This document shows positions 19,418 through 27,456 of a stretch of DNA of 64,000 bases, piece after piece; within the stretch, counting starts at the first letter, position 1; the number at the start of each line of letters is the position of its first letter. Both the position numbers and the translations under genes were made by a program. The notes below the pieces were generated by a model, which did no database searches, was not told the origin of the DNA, and saw nothing but the letters and a program-made list of their open reading frames with translations. This DNA is from Streptomyces eurythermus (lineage in GTDB: Bacteria > Actinomycetota > Actinomycetes > Streptomycetales > Streptomycetaceae): contig NZ_BMSK01000003.1 of NCBI RefSeq assembly GCF_014649115.1, positions 62,001-126,000 on the forward strand. The letters are read 5' to 3'.

Positions 19418-19455
19418 TGTGCTGTGCAAGCGCTTCGGAGTAACTCACTCGAGGG

Positions 19456-20196
19456 TTAAGTCAGTGGGTAACCCTGTTCGAACGCCCAGCGCTCCGGCGG
19501 GTAGGTGGCCTCGGCGAACTCCAGAGCCCGGTCCTGAAGATCGAAGACGACGTGATGTACGACCAACACGGCTGAACCAGACTCCAGTTGAAGGTCGGAC
19601 ACTTCCTCGTCCGTCGCGGTTCGGGCGCACACGCGGTCTTCGGCGTAGCTTGCCCGCCGTCCCGTCACATTTTCGACGTACAGAAGTGTCCCCTCCTGAA
19701 TCCGCTCGGGATCCATGAGCTTCGGCGCCTTTCGGCCGACATCCGGAGCGAACCACGAGGTGGACAACGTGATGGGCCCGTCCTGATTGTTGGTCACGCG
19801 GCGTCGGTGCACGGCCTGGCGATCCTTGCCCAGACCCAGCGCCTCGGCGACGTAGTCCGGGGCCTCCAGCCAGCCGGCCGACGTGATGACCGCGTACTCA
19901 CCAGGCGTGTAAATCTTGCCGGTCTGCCGGGCGCGGCCGTACAACTCGCGCGCCCGCCGGTTGACTTCGAGGCTTCGGACGTACGTCCCCGAACCCTGCC
20001 GCTTCTCGACCAGGCCCTGATGGCTCAGGGCCTCCAGTGAGCGAGCGGCGGTCGGCCTGGACACGTTCCAGTCAGCCGCGAGTTGCCGCTCCGAGGGGAC
20101 TTCGTCCCCCGGCCGCAGGTCACCCCGAAGAATCTGGTCGCGGATGTAGTGCGCGATCTGCAGATACTTCGGCTGTGCCTCCTCGATCTGAGGCAT
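19456..20196 (-). CDS. GntR/HutC family transcriptional regulator
   Basis: A 246-residue regulator. The N-terminal winged helix (about residues 8-72) contains YIRDQILRGDLRPGDEVPSE, the recognition helix in VSRPTAARSLEALSHQGL and the wing VEKRQGSGTYV. A C-terminal UTRA effector domain (about 95-240) ends in FAEATYPPERWAFEQGY. GGGAGGACGC precedes the ATG. A matching palindromic site lies 17 bp before its start and a larger one beyond its 3' end. It therefore probably controls itself, the divergent DUF1152 gene and the HATPase-SLOG-DUF1963 set. The ligand is unknown. Confidence 0.88.
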   Translation of the reverse strand: MPQIEEAQPKYLQIAHYIRDQILRGDLRPGDEVPSERQLAADWNVSRPTAARSLEALSHQGLVEKRQGSGTYVRSLEVNRRARELYGRARQTGKIYTPGEYAVITSAGWLEAPDYVAEALGLGKDRQAVHRRRVTNNQDGPITLSTSWFAPDVGRKAPKLMDPERIQEGTLLYVENVTGRRASYAEDRVCARTATDEEVSDLQLESGSAVLVVHHVVFDLQDRALEFAEATYPPERWAFEQGYPLT

Positions 20197-20212
20197 GCGT
20201 CCTCCCTGTCAA

Positions 20213-20239
20213 AGTGGCTATGGCCTTTGGCCACTATAG
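20213..20239. promoter_or_regulatory. GntR operator-like inverted repeat in the GntR/DUF1152 divergent promoter
   Basis: AGTGGC (20213-20218) and GCCACT (20230-20235) are inverted around an inner TGGCC-TTT-GGCCA palindrome. The right half GCCACTAT is identical to the outer half-site of the palindrome at 19364-19407. It lies between the divergent starts at 20196 and 20270. Confidence 0.55.
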
Positions 20240-20269
20240 GGTGAGCGTCGAACTCGTACGCTGGATGGC

Positions 20270-21367
20270 ATGAAGCGGTTGATCATTGCGGCCGGAGGAG
20301 GAGGCGACGCGGTAGCCGCCGCCATGCTGCACGCCGCCCTGTACGGCGACGAGGAACCCGGGGTGATCCTCACGTACGCCTGGGACCGCTTGCTCATCGA
20401 CCCGGTACCGGGTCCGCGAGGTGCCCGCGACTTCACCGGCCTCCGCCCGATTACCCCGACCGTCTCAGCAGTGCCGGCCGAGGCCCGTCCGATCGCACCG
20501 GCGGGATCCACGCTCCCACTTCTCGCTGCCGCGCTCCCGCACACCTTCGCGCTCCTGGATCCCGGCCAAGGCACCGTAGGGATCACGTGCCAGTTGGAGG
20601 AGTTGATCAGCCACCTGGAACCAGTGTCGATCGACCTTCTGGACGTGGGCGGCGACATCCTCGCGCGAGGGGACGAGCCAACGCTGAAGAGTCCACTCGC
20701 CGACGCCCTCGCCTTGGCCGCCGCCTCCCAGGTGAACGCCCCCGTACGCCTCCTGATCGCCGGCCCCGGCCTGGACGGCGAACTACCTCCGGACGAACTG
20801 CGCCCACTCCTCGGCCCTCTGGTACACACCCTCACAGCGAAGGACGTCGAACCGATCAGCTCGATCCTGGAGTGGCACCCCTCCGAGGCCACGGCGATGC
20901 TCGCCGCGACAGCTCGGGGAGTCCGAGGCACCTGCGAAATTCGAGACGCCGGCCTCCCAGTGCCCCTCACGGACGAGGCTCCGAGGGTCTACGAGATCGA
21001 CTTGGGTGAGGCGTTGAGCCGCAACAACTTGGCCCTCGCCCTCATGGCCACCACCACGCTGGACGAGGCTGAGACGCACAGCCGCGAGATCTGCGGTTTT
21101 TCGGAGGTCGACTACGAGCGTGACAAGGCAAAGCGACTAAACGACCGTTCACCGGCAAAGCTTGACGCTGAGTCCGTGCTTCATCAACTCGCCCGCTTTG
21201 AGGTCAGGGCTCGCAGCCGCGGAGTAACCCACACGACGTTCCGCCGTATCACGGAGACCTTGAATGTTGATGGCACCGAGCGCAATGCCCTATGCCAACT
21301 ACTCATCAACAGCGGTTTGGGATACAACGACGCGCCGTTGTGGCGCATCGTGGCGTCACTGCGATGA
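20270..21367 (+). CDS. DUF1152 domain protein
   Basis: A 365-residue soluble protein. It starts MKRLIIAAGGGGDAVAAAML, the glycine-rich nucleotide-binding-like loop that defines DUF1152, and contains the family's acidic block IDLLDVGGDILARGDEP (about residues 123-140). The function is unknown; the fold has been compared with nucleotide-binding Rossmann proteins. It is divergent from the GntR regulator with a shared operator-like site between them, so regulation by that protein is likely. Third-position GC falls toward the gene's end, grading into the low-GC ParA-PIN unit. Confidence 0.75.
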   Translation: MKRLIIAAGGGGDAVAAAMLHAALYGDEEPGVILTYAWDRLLIDPVPGPRGARDFTGLRPITPTVSAVPAEARPIAPAGSTLPLLAAALPHTFALLDPGQGTVGITCQLEELISHLEPVSIDLLDVGGDILARGDEPTLKSPLADALALAAASQVNAPVRLLIAGPGLDGELPPDELRPLLGPLVHTLTAKDVEPISSILEWHPSEATAMLAATARGVRGTCEIRDAGLPVPLTDEAPRVYEIDLGEALSRNNLALALMATTTLDEAETHSREICGFSEVDYERDKAKRLNDRSPAKLDAESVLHQLARFEVRARSRGVTHTTFRRITETLNVDGTERNALCQLLINSGLGYNDAPLWRIVASLR

Positions 21368-21403
21368 CGTGACGAGATGGCATTTTGCCAAACGATCCGC
21401 ATC

Positions 21404-22372
21404 TCACTCGGCCGGATCCTCATGTTGATATGCCAGTTCTCGCAGGAGGGTGACATCGAACTGGATAACTCTCTCGCTATCCGCCACCTCGAACCACCCT
21501 CCTAGCCTGCCAGAAACAGCGGTTCCCAGTGCTGCGTGCACTTCTGGTGCGAGCGGCATGTCGAAATAGGCTGTCGCGAATCCAACAGTCACTCCGGAAA
21601 CAGAGTAGGCACTGCGCACCTTAATGTCCGACAACTTCAGCGACTCGATAGGGCCGAAGTCTTCAGGGCTACGGTTTGAGAAGTCCGGGAATTCGGCTAG
21701 GTCTTCATGTTCAATCACTTGTTCAATGATTGACAGTGAAAGCTCTTCAGGGAATGATTCCGGCATCAGCTTTATCTGTACACTGGAGCACAGTGCGTCG
21801 ATTACCGAGTTGATCGTTGTGTGATAGTGGAAGTCGCTAGTGCGGCTGCCCAATTCTCTTGCCAATTCAGGGTGAAGGGAAGGGTCCCCCTTTTTTGTGC
21901 CGAAGTCATTCGTATTGTTCGAGGCGAAGTGGGTACTATCGAGATTATTGAGGTGTCTTCTCTTGACGGAAAGCCAAATAGCAGAGTCGCGAGCGCCTGT
22001 TCCGTTAGCCTTAGCTGGCTTTTGCCTTGCAGCCTCTCGCTCTAGGGCCTCCTTGGCATCGTTTCCATCTAGCTCTAGGATTAAAAAGGTATCCCTCAGC
22101 TGTTTCTCCCACTGCTGGACTATGGCATCCAGTGATGGAACGTAGTAAGAATCTACCTGGCAATATTTTGACAAGTCGGAGAGTGCCTTTCCGTGTCGGT
22201 CAAGTGCCTCTTCGGCATCTTGGCGCCTAGCATTAATGGATTCAGCAAGCACGATGCTTGTTATGGCGACTTGTGAATCAAGAGCTGCGGCAACACGAAG
22301 TAGCGTAGAGATCGCGACACTGTGGAGCCTCCCTTGACGCGGCAGCAGGTTCGCGTCCAGCACAATAAGCAT
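21404..22372 (-). CDS. PIN-domain (DUF4935-like) putative ribonuclease
   Basis: A 322-residue protein. The N-terminal 160 residues look like a PIN nuclease domain: Asp6 in MLIVLDANLL, Glu44 in ITSIVLAESINARR, an Asp near residue 127 in ARDSAIWLSVKR and a final Asp near 152 in SNNTNDFGTKKG. All four acidic positions needed for metal binding are therefore present. Helical spacer insertions match DUF4935-type PIN proteins. The C-terminal half (about 190-322) is unrecognised. GGTGAAG precedes the ATG. It begins 7 bp after the stop of the ParA gene, so the two form one transcript. Base composition is clearly lower in GC than the core genes, indicating transfer. Confidence 0.7.
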   Translation of the reverse strand: MLIVLDANLLPRQGRLHSVAISTLLRVAAALDSQVAITSIVLAESINARRQDAEEALDRHGKALSDLSKYCQVDSYYVPSLDAIVQQWEKQLRDTFLILELDGNDAKEALEREAARQKPAKANGTGARDSAIWLSVKRRHLNNLDSTHFASNNTNDFGTKKGDPSLHPELARELGSRTSDFHYHTTINSVIDALCSSVQIKLMPESFPEELSLSIIEQVIEHEDLAEFPDFSNRSPEDFGPIESLKLSDIKVRSAYSVSGVTVGFATAYFDMPLAPEVHAALGTAVSGRLGGWFEVADSERVIQFDVTLLRELAYQHEDPAE

Positions 22373-22379
22373 CGTTTCT

Positions 22380-23369
22380 TCACCTGTCTGAAACTTCGTC
22401 AGCTCGCGAGGAAATTTGATCAGCAAGAGAAGTAAAGAGGTTGATTGCATTTCGGGCACGCGTGTAGTGGGCGCCCCGGGCCTCGCTGCCGTTCAGCTCA
22501 AACACGGCTTTGTGTGTTCTCTGTGCGATAGGGACAAGGCTTGACAGGTTGGGAACCTCGCCAATGGAAGCTGCTCCCGACGGAGGTAGAGACCCTACCC
22601 GCTTCAACGCTTCAACGATTCCTGATTCATAGGCGTGAGGCATTCGGTCGTTCCAGTGTTTATATGCCTCAGCGGGCTGATCGCGATAGACGGTGAATTG
22701 CTGACTTACATAACCGAGTGGACTTGGAAGCCCCGGGGGGAGTTCGAAATCGAATTCTAGCCCCCTCCTCTCTGCCGACTTTTTGGCCGTATCCCATTCT
22801 TCGATCCAATTCGCTACGCTCTTTCCCACGCTAGGGAGGGCGGTCAGGGAAAACAGGTCGGGAGCGAGAGGGACGACAAATCCTGTCGATCCGATTATTA
22901 CATTTCTGTTCAAGGCCCCGACGTTCGGGCCGAGATCTACAAAAACATAGTCCGCTGAGACCAAGGATGCCGTCTCTCGAATTAGCCGATAAAAGGCGGT
23001 GCTCACTTGAAATCCTCGCGGCATGCCGGCGAGAGCTTCTGTCCAGCCTGTAGGAGCGAACTCTTCGTAATCGCTCAGCCTGATATCACCCGGAAGGATC
23101 CATGCATTCTTCCTAATCTGCACCGGGTCGACCACTTCCAGTGCGCCCGACCCTTCCACTACAGGTCGAAGGCAAGAATAGATAGTTTTTCCCGTGTCAA
23201 AGAGTGATTCGACATTTGTGACGGGAATTGCCGCGCTGGTCAAATTTGCTTGAGCATCCGCATCAATGAAGAGTACTCGTTCTTTCTTGGCCAAAGCGAT
23301 GCCAATATTGTAGACAAGGGTAGTCTTGCCAACCCCGCCTTTGTGGTTAAAGAAAGAGACAATTTTCAC
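22380..23369 (-). CDS. ParA-family (deviant Walker) ATPase, low-GC accessory gene
   Basis: A 329-residue ParA/MinD/Soj-like ATPase. The deviant Walker A is FFNHKGGVGKTT, with the signature Lys10 and catalytic Lys15; switch I is FIDADAQANLT; and Walker B is YVFVDLGPNVG. It carries an extra C-terminal region (about residues 230-329) with no known domain. No parB gene or parS-like repeats are seen nearby. It is instead followed 7 bp later by a PIN nuclease gene, which is unlike plasmid partition and suggests another use. The GTG start has CGGAGA upstream; an ATG 5 nt before it is out of frame. Codon use is unlike neighbouring core genes. Confidence 0.82.
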   Translation of the reverse strand: MKIVSFFNHKGGVGKTTLVYNIGIALAKKERVLFIDADAQANLTSAAIPVTNVESLFDTGKTIYSCLRPVVEGSGALEVVDPVQIRKNAWILPGDIRLSDYEEFAPTGWTEALAGMPRGFQVSTAFYRLIRETASLVSADYVFVDLGPNVGALNRNVIIGSTGFVVPLAPDLFSLTALPSVGKSVANWIEEWDTAKKSAERRGLEFDFELPPGLPSPLGYVSQQFTVYRDQPAEAYKHWNDRMPHAYESGIVEALKRVGSLPPSGAASIGEVPNLSSLVPIAQRTHKAVFELNGSEARGAHYTRARNAINLFTSLADQISSRADEVSDR

Positions 23370-24077
23370 GCATTTTCTCCGAAGTCCTGGGGGTGACACC
23401 CTAGCGGATCTCTCTTGCTTAATGAAGAGCGTGGGGTGGATCTGACCCAGTGAGGGGAGTGCGGGCAACAGTTGGCTGGCCGAGCCGAGGAGGAGTGCCC
23501 GGGCCTACCGGCTGGTGCCCCGGTGACAGGAATGCCGACCTCCAGAAAGAGAAGATCAGGCTGAGCTGTCTTGGAGACGGGACAGAGAGTTGCCCACAGT
23601 TTTCAGCCACTCGCCGACACGCGAACCGCCGCAGTCACGGGCACGGTGCGCGGGAACCACCTCTCTCCCGTGGTGGCACGGAAGTGCCGAGTCCTAGTGA
23701 CCTGAGCCATCGGCCTGAGGGGAATCGACGTGGACCGAGGATCCGACTGGTGTCGGTGCCGAACGACTTGCGGACTCACTTGAGTCGTGGATGCGTAACC
23801 GGCGATCGGCAGCTTCTAGTTGTTACGAGGGCCGTTTTGTCACCACACGCGACCACGGACCCATGAACGGCCGCCCGCGATGCCGTCCGTCAAGTCACTC
23901 TCCTCCGCACGAAGTAGCCGACCGCCATGGTCCTCCAGATGCTGGCCGTCATCCTGTGGCTGTTGGCTGCGCATTACCTCCCGGGTAATCGACCGCCCCG
24001 TTCCAACCCTGGCAGGGTCGAACCCATCGATCCGGGCCCCCGCCGGGAAGCCGGCCCGCAGTCGTGAGGAGAGCTTC
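23370..24077. other. 708-bp gene-poor stretch after the ParA-PIN island
   Basis: No gene with family support is seen here. Reading frames such as 23450-23866 are Arg/Pro/Gly-rich without homology cues or ribosome sites. Composition rises from the low-GC island back to core level. There is no tRNA, integrase or recognisable attachment duplication. The one notable item is a short hydrophobic frame at 23927-24067, listed separately. Confidence 0.5.
23927..24067 (+). CDS. Possible 46-residue single-pass membrane peptide
   Basis: The frame begins MVLQMLAVILWLLAAHYLPG, a good transmembrane helix, followed by a Pro/Arg-rich tail ending PGPRREAGPQS. It ends 10 bp before the ATG of the SnoaL-like gene, so it could be a leader gene or an operon partner. 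No clear ribosome site precedes its ATG, and I recognise no family. It is kept because of the hydrophobic N-terminus and tight spacing. Confidence 0.3.
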   Translation: MVLQMLAVILWLLAAHYLPGNRPPRSNPGRVEPIDPGPRREAGPQS

Positions 24078-24542
24078 ATGTTCGACAAGGCCCGCGTCAG
24101 CACGGCGAGTTCAGCTGCCACCCCTAGCTCCGACGCCGAGGTCACCCGCGCCATAGTCCAGGACTTCCTCGCCGCCCGACTCGCCGGGGACACCGCGCGA
24201 CTCGTGGAGCTGTTCGCCGACGAAGTCGACTGGATGCTCGCCGAGAATCCGGGCGTGCCCTGGATCCGGCCGAGGCGCACCGGTGTCGAATGTGCCGCCC
24301 AGTTCTCGGAGTTGATGGAGTACACCGTGCCCGAGGACGCGCGGGCCTCCGTCGACGCCTTTCTTGTCGACGGGGCCGACGCCGTCCTGATGGGGCACCT
24401 GTCGGGGACCGTGCGTGCCACGGGCAAGTCCTTCGAGGGGCCGTTCGCGTTGCGGCTCACCGTGGAGGACGGGCGGATCGTCCGGCACCACCTCTACGAG
24501 AACAGTCTGTCGATCGCCGAGGCATGCGCCCCGGATCAGTGA
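24078..24542 (+). CDS. Nuclear transport factor 2 / SnoaL-like protein
   Basis: A 154-residue protein with the NTF2/SnoaL alpha+beta cone fold. VTRAIVQDFLAARLAGDTARLVELFADEVDWML is the characteristic N-terminal helix pair, followed by strands such as DAVLMGHLSGTVRATGK and FALRLTVEDGRIVRHHLYEN. Members include isomerases, cyclases and ligand carriers; the function here cannot be assigned. GAGGAGAGC precedes the ATG. It is convergent with the nickel-binding-type gene, with only 10 bp between stops. Confidence 0.82.
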   Translation: MFDKARVSTASSAATPSSDAEVTRAIVQDFLAARLAGDTARLVELFADEVDWMLAENPGVPWIRPRRTGVECAAQFSELMEYTVPEDARASVDAFLVDGADAVLMGHLSGTVRATGKSFEGPFALRLTVEDGRIVRHHLYENSLSIAEACAPDQ

Positions 24543-24552
24543 GACGACGGGG

Positions 24553-24801
24553 TCAGACCTCGAACGGCACCGGATGTACCTCGTCCGCCCGGTGCCCCGC
24601 GCGTTCGTGGACGCGTTGGACCGCCTCGGCCGACGGGGCCTCGGAGAGGCAGTAGACCGTGCCGGACTCCGGGTCCGCCCACGCGTGTGCGAAGTGGACC
24701 GACTCCTCCTGCTCGATGGCGAGGTCGGCCTGGTGGGCCGCCATCAGCTGGTCGGCCGTGATGCCCTGCATGCCGCGGTGGATGTCCATGAATCTGGCCA
24801 T
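24553..24801 (-). CDS. DUF4242 small protein, nickel-binding SCO4226-type
   Basis: An 82-residue protein with a ferredoxin-like fold pattern. MARFMDIHRGMQGITADQL and HFAHAWADPESGTVYCLSEAPS match the DUF4242 family. The Streptomyces coelicolor member known to me, SCO4226, was described structurally as a nickel-binding dimer. His-rich positions (DIHRG, AAHQ, HFAH, VHPVPF) supply candidate ligands. GGAAGGAGG precedes the ATG. A cysteine-rich peptide gene begins just upstream on the same strand. Its cellular role is not settled. Confidence 0.8.
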   Translation of the reverse strand: MARFMDIHRGMQGITADQLMAAHQADLAIEQEESVHFAHAWADPESGTVYCLSEAPSAEAVQRVHERAGHRADEVHPVPFEV

Positions 24802-24925
24802 GATCCCGCGCCTCCTTCCCGCCCGGCGCTTTCCGCATCTCCATGCTGCGCCCCGTCGGCGGGGTGGGCACCCGGAGCGGCGGAGGGCCGGCGCGAAGCG
24901 TGTTCGCGCCGGCCCCGGTCGTCGC

Positions 24926-25084
24926 TCAGCCGCACTGGCAGGGGTTGCCCGACTGGCACCCACAGCCGCAGCCCGAGCCGCAGCCGCACGCGGCTACCAG
25001 CGGAAGGCTCCTGATCTCGGCGGGCTGCTCGGTCTCGCGCTCCTGCGTGGGGTCGGGCGTGGTGCTGCCAAGGGATTCGGCCAT
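24926..25084 (-). CDS. 52-residue cysteine-rich peptide, possible metal binder
   Basis: A very short protein whose last 20 residues contain seven cysteines in alternating C-G-C-G, C-G-C-G-C and C-Q-C patterns (ACGCGSGCGCGCQSGNPCQC). The first 30 residues are polar and acidic. TAGGAGGGG directly before the ATG is an excellent ribosome site, supporting a real gene. It is co-oriented with the nickel-binding-type gene 124 bp downstream and follows phoU. Metal sequestration is an inference from the cysteine density. It could instead be the precursor of a modified peptide, but no modification enzyme is adjacent. Confidence 0.65.
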   Translation of the reverse strand: MAESLGSTTPDPTQERETEQPAEIRSLPLVAACGCGSGCGCGCQSGNPCQCG

Positions 25085-25232
25085 GGGTCCCCTCCTAATA
25101 CCTCGGGGCAGGGATGCCCTCGCCCATTTCATGCCCATTCGGCCGGGCGCATCAACGGCGCACGGAGGCGTTCGGCCACGCCGGCCCTCCGTCCACGCGC
25201 AGGCCCCGAACCCCTGCGGAACCCCCGGAGGG

Positions 25233-25922
25233 CTACGCGCCCTCCACCCCCGTGACCGCCTGGATGTCCGGCTGCAGCTCGTCCGCGTGCTCGCCCGTCA
25301 CCAGGTACACCACCCGCTTGGCCACGGCAACGGCATGGTCGGCGTACCGCTCGTAGTAGCGGCCCAGCAGTGTGACGTCGACCGCCGTCTCGATGCCGTG
25401 CTTCCAGCGGTCGTCGATGAGGTGCTGGAAGAGGGTGCGGTGCAGCAGGTCCATCTCGTCGTCGTCCTGCTCCAGCTGGAGGGCGAGGTCGACGTCCTTG
25501 GTCACGATCACCTCGGCCGCCTTCGCCATCAGGCGCTGCGCGAGCTGGCCCATCTCCAGGATGGTGGCGTGCAGGTCCTGCGGGACCGCCCGCTGCGGGA
25601 ACCGCAGCCGTGCCAGCTTCGCCACGTGCTGGGCGAGGTCGCCGGAGCGTTCCAGGTCGGCGGACATCCGCAGCGACGTGACGACTATCCGCAGGTCCGT
25701 GGCCACCGGCTGCTGCCGGGCCAGCAGGGCTATCGCCCGGGCCTCCAGGTCGTGCTGGAGCTCGTCCACCTTCTGGTCGGCCTCGATCACGCTCTCGGCC
25801 AGCTTCAGGTCCGCGTCGAGCATCGCGGTCGTGGCGCGCCCGATGGCCGACCCGACCAGCCGGGCCATCTCCACCAGTCCGTCGCCGATCGAGTCCAGTT
25901 CCTCGTGGTACGCGTCCCGCAT
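25233..25922 (-). CDS. phoU: Phosphate signalling regulator PhoU
   Basis: A 229-residue all-helical protein with two PhoU repeats. Metal-binding signatures DLRIVVTSLRMSADLERSGDL (helix with the D/E-x3-D cluster, about residues 75-95) and LGRYYERYADHAVAVAKRV (about 190-208) are intact. PhoU restrains the PhoR kinase when phosphate is ample. It is divergent from phoR-phoP across 238 bp containing a PHO box on its strand, matching the Streptomyces arrangement in which PhoP activates both transcripts. Confidence 0.96.
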   Translation of the reverse strand: MRDAYHEELDSIGDGLVEMARLVGSAIGRATTAMLDADLKLAESVIEADQKVDELQHDLEARAIALLARQQPVATDLRIVVTSLRMSADLERSGDLAQHVAKLARLRFPQRAVPQDLHATILEMGQLAQRLMAKAAEVIVTKDVDLALQLEQDDDEMDLLHRTLFQHLIDDRWKHGIETAVDVTLLGRYYERYADHAVAVAKRVVYLVTGEHADELQPDIQAVTGVEGA

Positions 25923-26054
25923 TGTGGGTTCCCTCTCGTGCGTGGTCGTCCGGGGATCTCGGGGGCCGTCACATCACACGTGCGCCCCCTGGCGAAACCG
26001 GCGGTACGTGCCCCACGTTCCACGCTGTGCCCCGTACGCGTCCTTTTCCGCCAC

Positions 26055-26087
26055 CCCAAATGAACCGATGCTGGCTCCAAGGTGAAC
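26055..26087 (-). promoter_or_regulatory. PHO box (three 11-nt direct repeat units) between phoU and phoR
   Basis: On the minus strand, three consecutive 11-nt units run GTTCACCTTGG (26087-26077), AGCCAGCATCG (26076-26066) and GTTCATTTGGG (26065-26055). The first and third match the PhoP direct-repeat consensus GTTCACC, and the middle one is degenerate, as is common in Streptomyces PHO boxes. The location is the expected one for control of phoU and phoRP. Confidence 0.85.
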
Positions 26088-26160
26088 TCTGGGCGACGAG
26101 TGTTCGAGGTCGCACCCGGACGGCTGTGGGCATGTCGTACCCCATGCCTAACCTGGAGCC

Positions 26161-27456
26161 ATGGACGTGAACGCGGCGGTCGCCGCAGCGGCAGCGATCG
26201 CCGGGGTGCTCACCGGTGTCATCGCCATGCTGGCGTTCCGCTGGAGCGAACGCGACCAGAAGCGACCGACCAGGACTTCTTTGCATACCGATCCCGTACT
26301 CCCGCCCGGCGTGGACACCGTGCTGTCGGTGCTGCGCTCCTCCGCCGTGGTCCTCGACGAGGCCGACGCCGTCGTCAAGGCCAGCTCCGCCGCGTACGCC
26401 CTCGGGCTGGTGCGCGGCGGCACGCTCTCGGTGGAGCCCATGCTCCAGATGGCCCGGGACACCCGCAGGGACGGGGAGATACGCCAGGTCGAACTGGATC
26501 TCCCCCGGCGCGGCACCGGACGCGGCGAGGCCCTCGCGGTCTCCGCGCGCGTGGCCCCGCTCGGCTCCCGCCTGGTCCTGCTGCTGGTCGAGGACCTGAC
26601 GGAGGCCCGCAGGATCGAGGCGGTACGACGCGACTTCGTGGCGAACGTCAGCCATGAGCTGAAGACGCCCGTCGGTGCGCTCTCCCTCCTCTCCGAGGCC
26701 GTCATGGACGCCTCCGACGACCCCGAGGCCGTACAGCGCTTCGCCGGCCGGATGCAGATCGAGGCGACCCGCCTGACCAACCTGGTCCAGGAGCTGATCG
26801 ACCTCTCCCGGGTGCAGAACGACGACCCGCTGGAGGACGCCGAGCCCGTCCGCGTGGACGAGCTGGTCGCCGAGGCCATCGACCGCTGCCGCCACCAGGC
26901 GGGCACCAAGCAGATCACGATGGCTTCGAACGTGTGGTCGCCCGAGGGGACCGATCAGGGCGGGCGACGCGACGACGGCATCGCCGATCTGCACGTGTGG
27001 GGCAACCGCGGACAGCTGGCCGCCGCCCTCGGCAACCTGGTCGAGAACGCCGTCAACTACTCCCCGGCCCGCACCCGCGTCGGCATAGCCGCCCGCAGGG
27101 TCTCCGCGCCCGGCGGCGACATGATCGAGCTGGCCGTCACCGACCAGGGCATCGGCATCTCCGAGAAGGACAAGGAGCGCATCTTCGAGCGCTTCTACCG
27201 GGTCGACCCGGCCCGCTCCCGCGCCACCGGCGGCACCGGTCTCGGTCTCGCGATCGTCAAGCACGTGGTCGCCTCGCACGGCGGGGAGGTCACGGTCTGG
27301 AGCGCCGAGGGCCAGGGCTCCACCTTCACCCTCAGGCTGCCGGAGGCGGGCGCGGCCCGCGACCGCGCACAGCAGCACCCCGGCCTCGACGACGAGGCCG
27401 GCCCCATCGACTCATCCCCGTACGCTTCGCTTCCCGCTCCGGAGGTCCTTCCGTGA
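26161..27456 (+). CDS. phoR: Phosphate sensor histidine kinase PhoR (SenX3-like)
   Basis: A 431-residue kinase. It has one N-terminal transmembrane segment (about residues 6-26), a PAS-like sensor region (about 50-145), and a HisKA dimerisation domain with the phosphorylated His near residue 165 in FVANVSHELKTPVGAL. The HATPase domain has N box NLVENAVNYS, G1 VTDQGIGIS, F box ERFYRVD and G2 GGTGLGLAIVKH. It phosphorylates PhoP when phosphate is scarce. The stop overlaps the GTG of phoP by 4 nt, so the pair is translationally coupled. Confidence 0.95.
   Translation: MDVNAAVAAAAAIAGVLTGVIAMLAFRWSERDQKRPTRTSLHTDPVLPPGVDTVLSVLRSSAVVLDEADAVVKASSAAYALGLVRGGTLSVEPMLQMARDTRRDGEIRQVELDLPRRGTGRGEALAVSARVAPLGSRLVLLLVEDLTEARRIEAVRRDFVANVSHELKTPVGALSLLSEAVMDASDDPEAVQRFAGRMQIEATRLTNLVQELIDLSRVQNDDPLEDAEPVRVDELVAEAIDRCRHQAGTKQITMASNVWSPEGTDQGGRRDDGIADLHVWGNRGQLAAALGNLVENAVNYSPARTRVGIAARRVSAPGGDMIELAVTDQGIGISEKDKERIFERFYRVDPARSRATGGTGLGLAIVKHVVASHGGEVTVWSAEGQGSTFTLRLPEAGAARDRAQQHPGLDDEAGPIDSSPYASLPAPEVLP

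Noticed and set aside
22380..23369. ParA as part of a chromosome or plasmid partition locus
   Set aside because: No parB-like gene or parS-type repeated 16-mers are near. The downstream partner is a PIN nuclease instead.
23450..23866. Possible 138-residue gene after the ParA-PIN island
   Set aside because: Low-complexity Arg/Pro/Gly composition, no ribosome site and no recognisable domain. Treated as non-coding.
21367..24077. Integrative element with attachment sites
   Set aside because: Lower GC suggests transfer, but I found no integrase, transposase, flanking tRNA or direct-repeat boundaries, so a defined mobile element is not claimed.
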